NCBI RefSeq assembly: GCF_041146395.1
Contig: NC_091006.1
Coordinates: 4,532,001-4,596,000, forward strand
Direction of reading: 5' to 3'
Length of the DNA: 64,000 nucleotides
From: Eulemur rufifrons
Taxonomy: Eukaryota; Chordata; Mammalia; Primates; Lemuridae
Both the position numbers and the translations under genes were made by a program. Below the pieces are notes generated by a model that was not told the origin of the DNA, ran no database searches, and was given only the letters and a program-made list of their open reading frames with translations. Of the stretch, positions 62,469-64,000 are shown in pieces; positions within the stretch are counted from its first letter, which is position 1; each line of letters starts with the position of its first letter.

Positions 62469-62566
62469 TGACGTCACACGTCTCAACAGGGGCCAGGCGG
62501 CGGTGGCCCCCAAGTCTGCGCCTGCGCACCGCCTCTCCTGTGACGTCACGGGGTACTGTGACGTCA
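62469..62566 (+). promoter_or_regulatory. GAPDHS: GAPDHS promoter with three CRE palindromes
   Basis: Perfect TGACGTCA sites at 62469-62476, 62541-62548 and 62559-62566, in CG-rich DNA 100-200 bases upstream of the ATG. CREM and CREB family factors bind this site, and CREM drives many post-meiotic spermatid genes, which fits a spermatid-specific enzyme. No TATA box is obvious. The start site lies between the last CRE and the ATG (inferred). Confidence 0.75.
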
Positions 62567-62646
62567 CGGCAAGAAGCTCCGGACCCACTAGCCCCGGCGG
62601 TCCCGCACTTCAGTAACATTACGGCAGGTCCCGGGACGGCAAAGCA

Positions 62647-62658
62647 ATGATACCTTAG
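62647..62658 (+). other. Minimal upstream reading frame before GAPDHS
   Basis: ATG-ATA-CCT-TAG ends six bases before the GAPDHS ATG. If it lies in the mRNA it could lower or delay translation. Whether the leader includes it is unknown. Confidence 0.35.
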
Positions 62659-62664
62659 GTGGCC

Positions 62665-62731
62665 ATGTCGAAACGCGACATCGTCCTCACCAATGTCACC
62701 GTTGTCCAGCTACTGCGACAGCCATGCCCGG
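62665..62731 (+). CDS. GAPDHS: Spermatogenic glyceraldehyde-3-phosphate dehydrogenase, first coding exon only
   Basis: GAPDHS is the sperm-specific glycolytic dehydrogenase anchored to the fibrous sheath of the flagellum. The exon encodes [14 protein letters not shown]... through QPCP (22 codons plus one base) and ends at a GTGAGG donor, phase 1. This matches the known N-terminus of the sperm isoenzyme, which somatic GAPDH lacks. The next expected exon (proline-rich linker) and the catalytic exons are not seen before 64000, so the gene is cut by the window edge. The frame extends two codons upstream only through a GTG; the ATG at 62665 is the start. A tiny upstream frame (ATG at 62647, three codons) precedes it. 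Confidence 0.9.
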
Positions 62732-63497
62732 GTGAGGGAGGCGGCAGGCGACCTCGGGGAGGGGAAGAAGGGGTGGTCCTGGAGCACCCCCACCCCCACA
62801 CAGGGCGCTCACTGACTCCCGAGCCCTCCTTCCGCGAGCGAGCGTGGGCCCCATCTAGGGCCCTCGGGGAGACGGGAGATGCAGGGGTGGGGCCGCTCCT
62901 CACTGCCCTGTCCCTTCATTCGGGATCCACGTGCTTCCCTCCCTCCAGCGCACCCCCATCCCCACCCCTTACCTACCCGGGTTTGCTGGCAGGTGGTTTC
63001 TATGGCTATGGTGGAGGGACTGGGACTCTGCCCCCAGGGTGGAAAGTGTAGGGAAAGGGGGCAAGACGAGGCCCGAGCCCCGCGGTGGCCAGAAGAGGGG
63101 TTACTAGGGGCATTTGTGAGGAGAGCTCAGGCAGGCAGTGTTGCCACATGAAATTGATTTTCCTGGCGACCAGTGTGAAAGGGGCCCCTTAGGGTGTTGG
63201 TGGGCCTTGTCCTTTCTGTAGTGCAGGAAGCAAGAACGCTTGCGACCTGCCAGGGTCTTGGCAATCACTTTACAGGCATGGGCTCACTGAAGCCTCCCCT
63301 GGTGAGGCCAGTGTGTTCACTGTCCCCATTCTACAGAGCTGTTGGGGAGGACAAACCACTGACGTCGTTCAACAAACAGCTGGTATAGTAGGGATTCCGC
63401 TCAGGGCTGTGGACTCCAGACTCCCTGCTCGCAAACGCTGGGCAGTCCTGCCTCACCCAGCCACAGGGGTGTGCGTGAGCCCCACCACGCACGCGCG

Positions 63498-63531
<34 letters not shown>

Positions 63532-64000
63532 AAACCAACTCAGTCTTCTGAGAAGGCAGCCCCCATTCCCACGCTGTTTCCTCACTTCCTACTTGGGGGT
63601 CCCTGGCCACTGCAGGGGCAAGTAGCGCTGGGGTGGGGTGTGGCTTAGGCAGGGCTTCTGGCCGGGAGACCCTGGAAGACACAGCTTCAGACAGAACTGA
63701 CAGTCACGGGATTTGAACCCTTCCCTGCTCATCATTGCCCTGTGACCTCAGGCTTCATTTTCTCCTCTGGAAAGTGGGTTTATAGCACACGCCCCACAGG
63801 ATTCAGAGAGACGATGTGTGCGAAGAGCTCAGAACAGCACCTACCTGGCCTGGCAGCTGTTCCCTAGCCCGGCACCCCACTCCCAGAGTGGAGGGGAGAG
63901 GAGAGTGGAAAGCTGGGGGAAGTTGGGAAAGGAGGGCCAGCTGAGTTTTCTTCTGGAAGGTCACTGAGTGGGCTCAGATGCCCACTCTTAACCCAGGTGG
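62732..64000 (+). other. GAPDHS: GAPDHS intron 1 (partial)
   Basis: Starts with GTGAGGGAGG after the first exon. It contains a CA repeat near 63497-63529 and a MIR-like stretch near 63660-63850. No exon coding the expected proline-rich linker was recognised, so the intron appears to run past the window end. Confidence 0.6.
63497..63529 (+). repeat. CA microsatellite in GAPDHS intron 1
   Basis: Pure CA run following 'cacgcacgcgcgag'. Confidence 0.95.

Noticed and set aside
62732..64000. Search for a second GAPDHS exon before the window end
   Set aside because: No proline/glutamate-rich frame with splice borders was found. The open frames here follow the CA repeat or GC-rich intron sequence.

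Overview
This is vertebrate nuclear DNA with introns, interspersed repeats and no prokaryotic operons. Most of it is non-coding. It comes from a primate, most likely a strepsirrhine (lemur or galago lineage). Several Alu copies carry the 'gagcaagagcgagacc' left arm and an 'attatatggacagctaaaaa' middle segment, which I associate with strepsirrhine Alus. The genes match, in order and strand, the human chromosome 19q13.12 interval FFAR2 - KRTDAP - DMKN - SBSN - GAPDHS. The species call rests on repeat style and remembered gene order; no database was searched.

Layout: (1) 1-4.9 kb is repeat-rich (LINE-1, three Alus, a GAAA tract) and precedes FFAR2. (2) 5.05-6.8 kb holds FFAR2 on the + strand, an intact 330-residue short-chain fatty acid receptor coded in one exon, with a 3' UTR ending near an AATAAA. 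(3) 6.8-26.2 kb has no convincing protein gene. It holds L2, MIR, Alu, hAT and Tigger DNA-transposon fossils and old LTRs, plus one GC-rich promoter-like island at about 20.54-20.74 kb (GC-box, NRF1, ETS and YY1 sites) with no obvious gene. (4) 26.2-29.05 kb holds KRTDAP (-), six coding exons, 99 residues. (5) 34.4-47.95 kb holds DMKN (-), more than 20 small phase-0 exons, two promoters (beta at about 47.9 kb, alpha at about 38.5 kb) and two 3' ends (39.6 kb and 34.4 kb). (6) 53.9-58.5 kb holds SBSN (-), one very large exon with an 18-residue (54-bp) tandem array, then three small exons; 662 residues predicted. (7) 62.4-62.73 kb holds the promoter and first coding exon of GAPDHS (+), with three perfect CRE palindromes. 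The rest of that gene lies beyond the window.

KRTDAP, DMKN and SBSN form the known cluster of secreted proteins of differentiating stratified epithelium. All three lie on the same strand, all begin with a signal peptide, and all use short exons whose lengths are multiples of three. Exons of the type 'F-x-N-W' recur in KRTDAP and DMKN and in a weaker form in SBSN, which supports common ancestry by exon and gene duplication. FFAR2 (metabolite sensing) and GAPDHS (sperm glycolysis) are unrelated neighbours.

I did not find a new biological system. The observations most worth checking are the orphan promoter island, two unassigned in-frame candidate exons in DMKN, a splice donor placed directly after the DMKN distal stop codon, the homogeneous SBSN repeat array, and the triple CRE upstream of GAPDHS.
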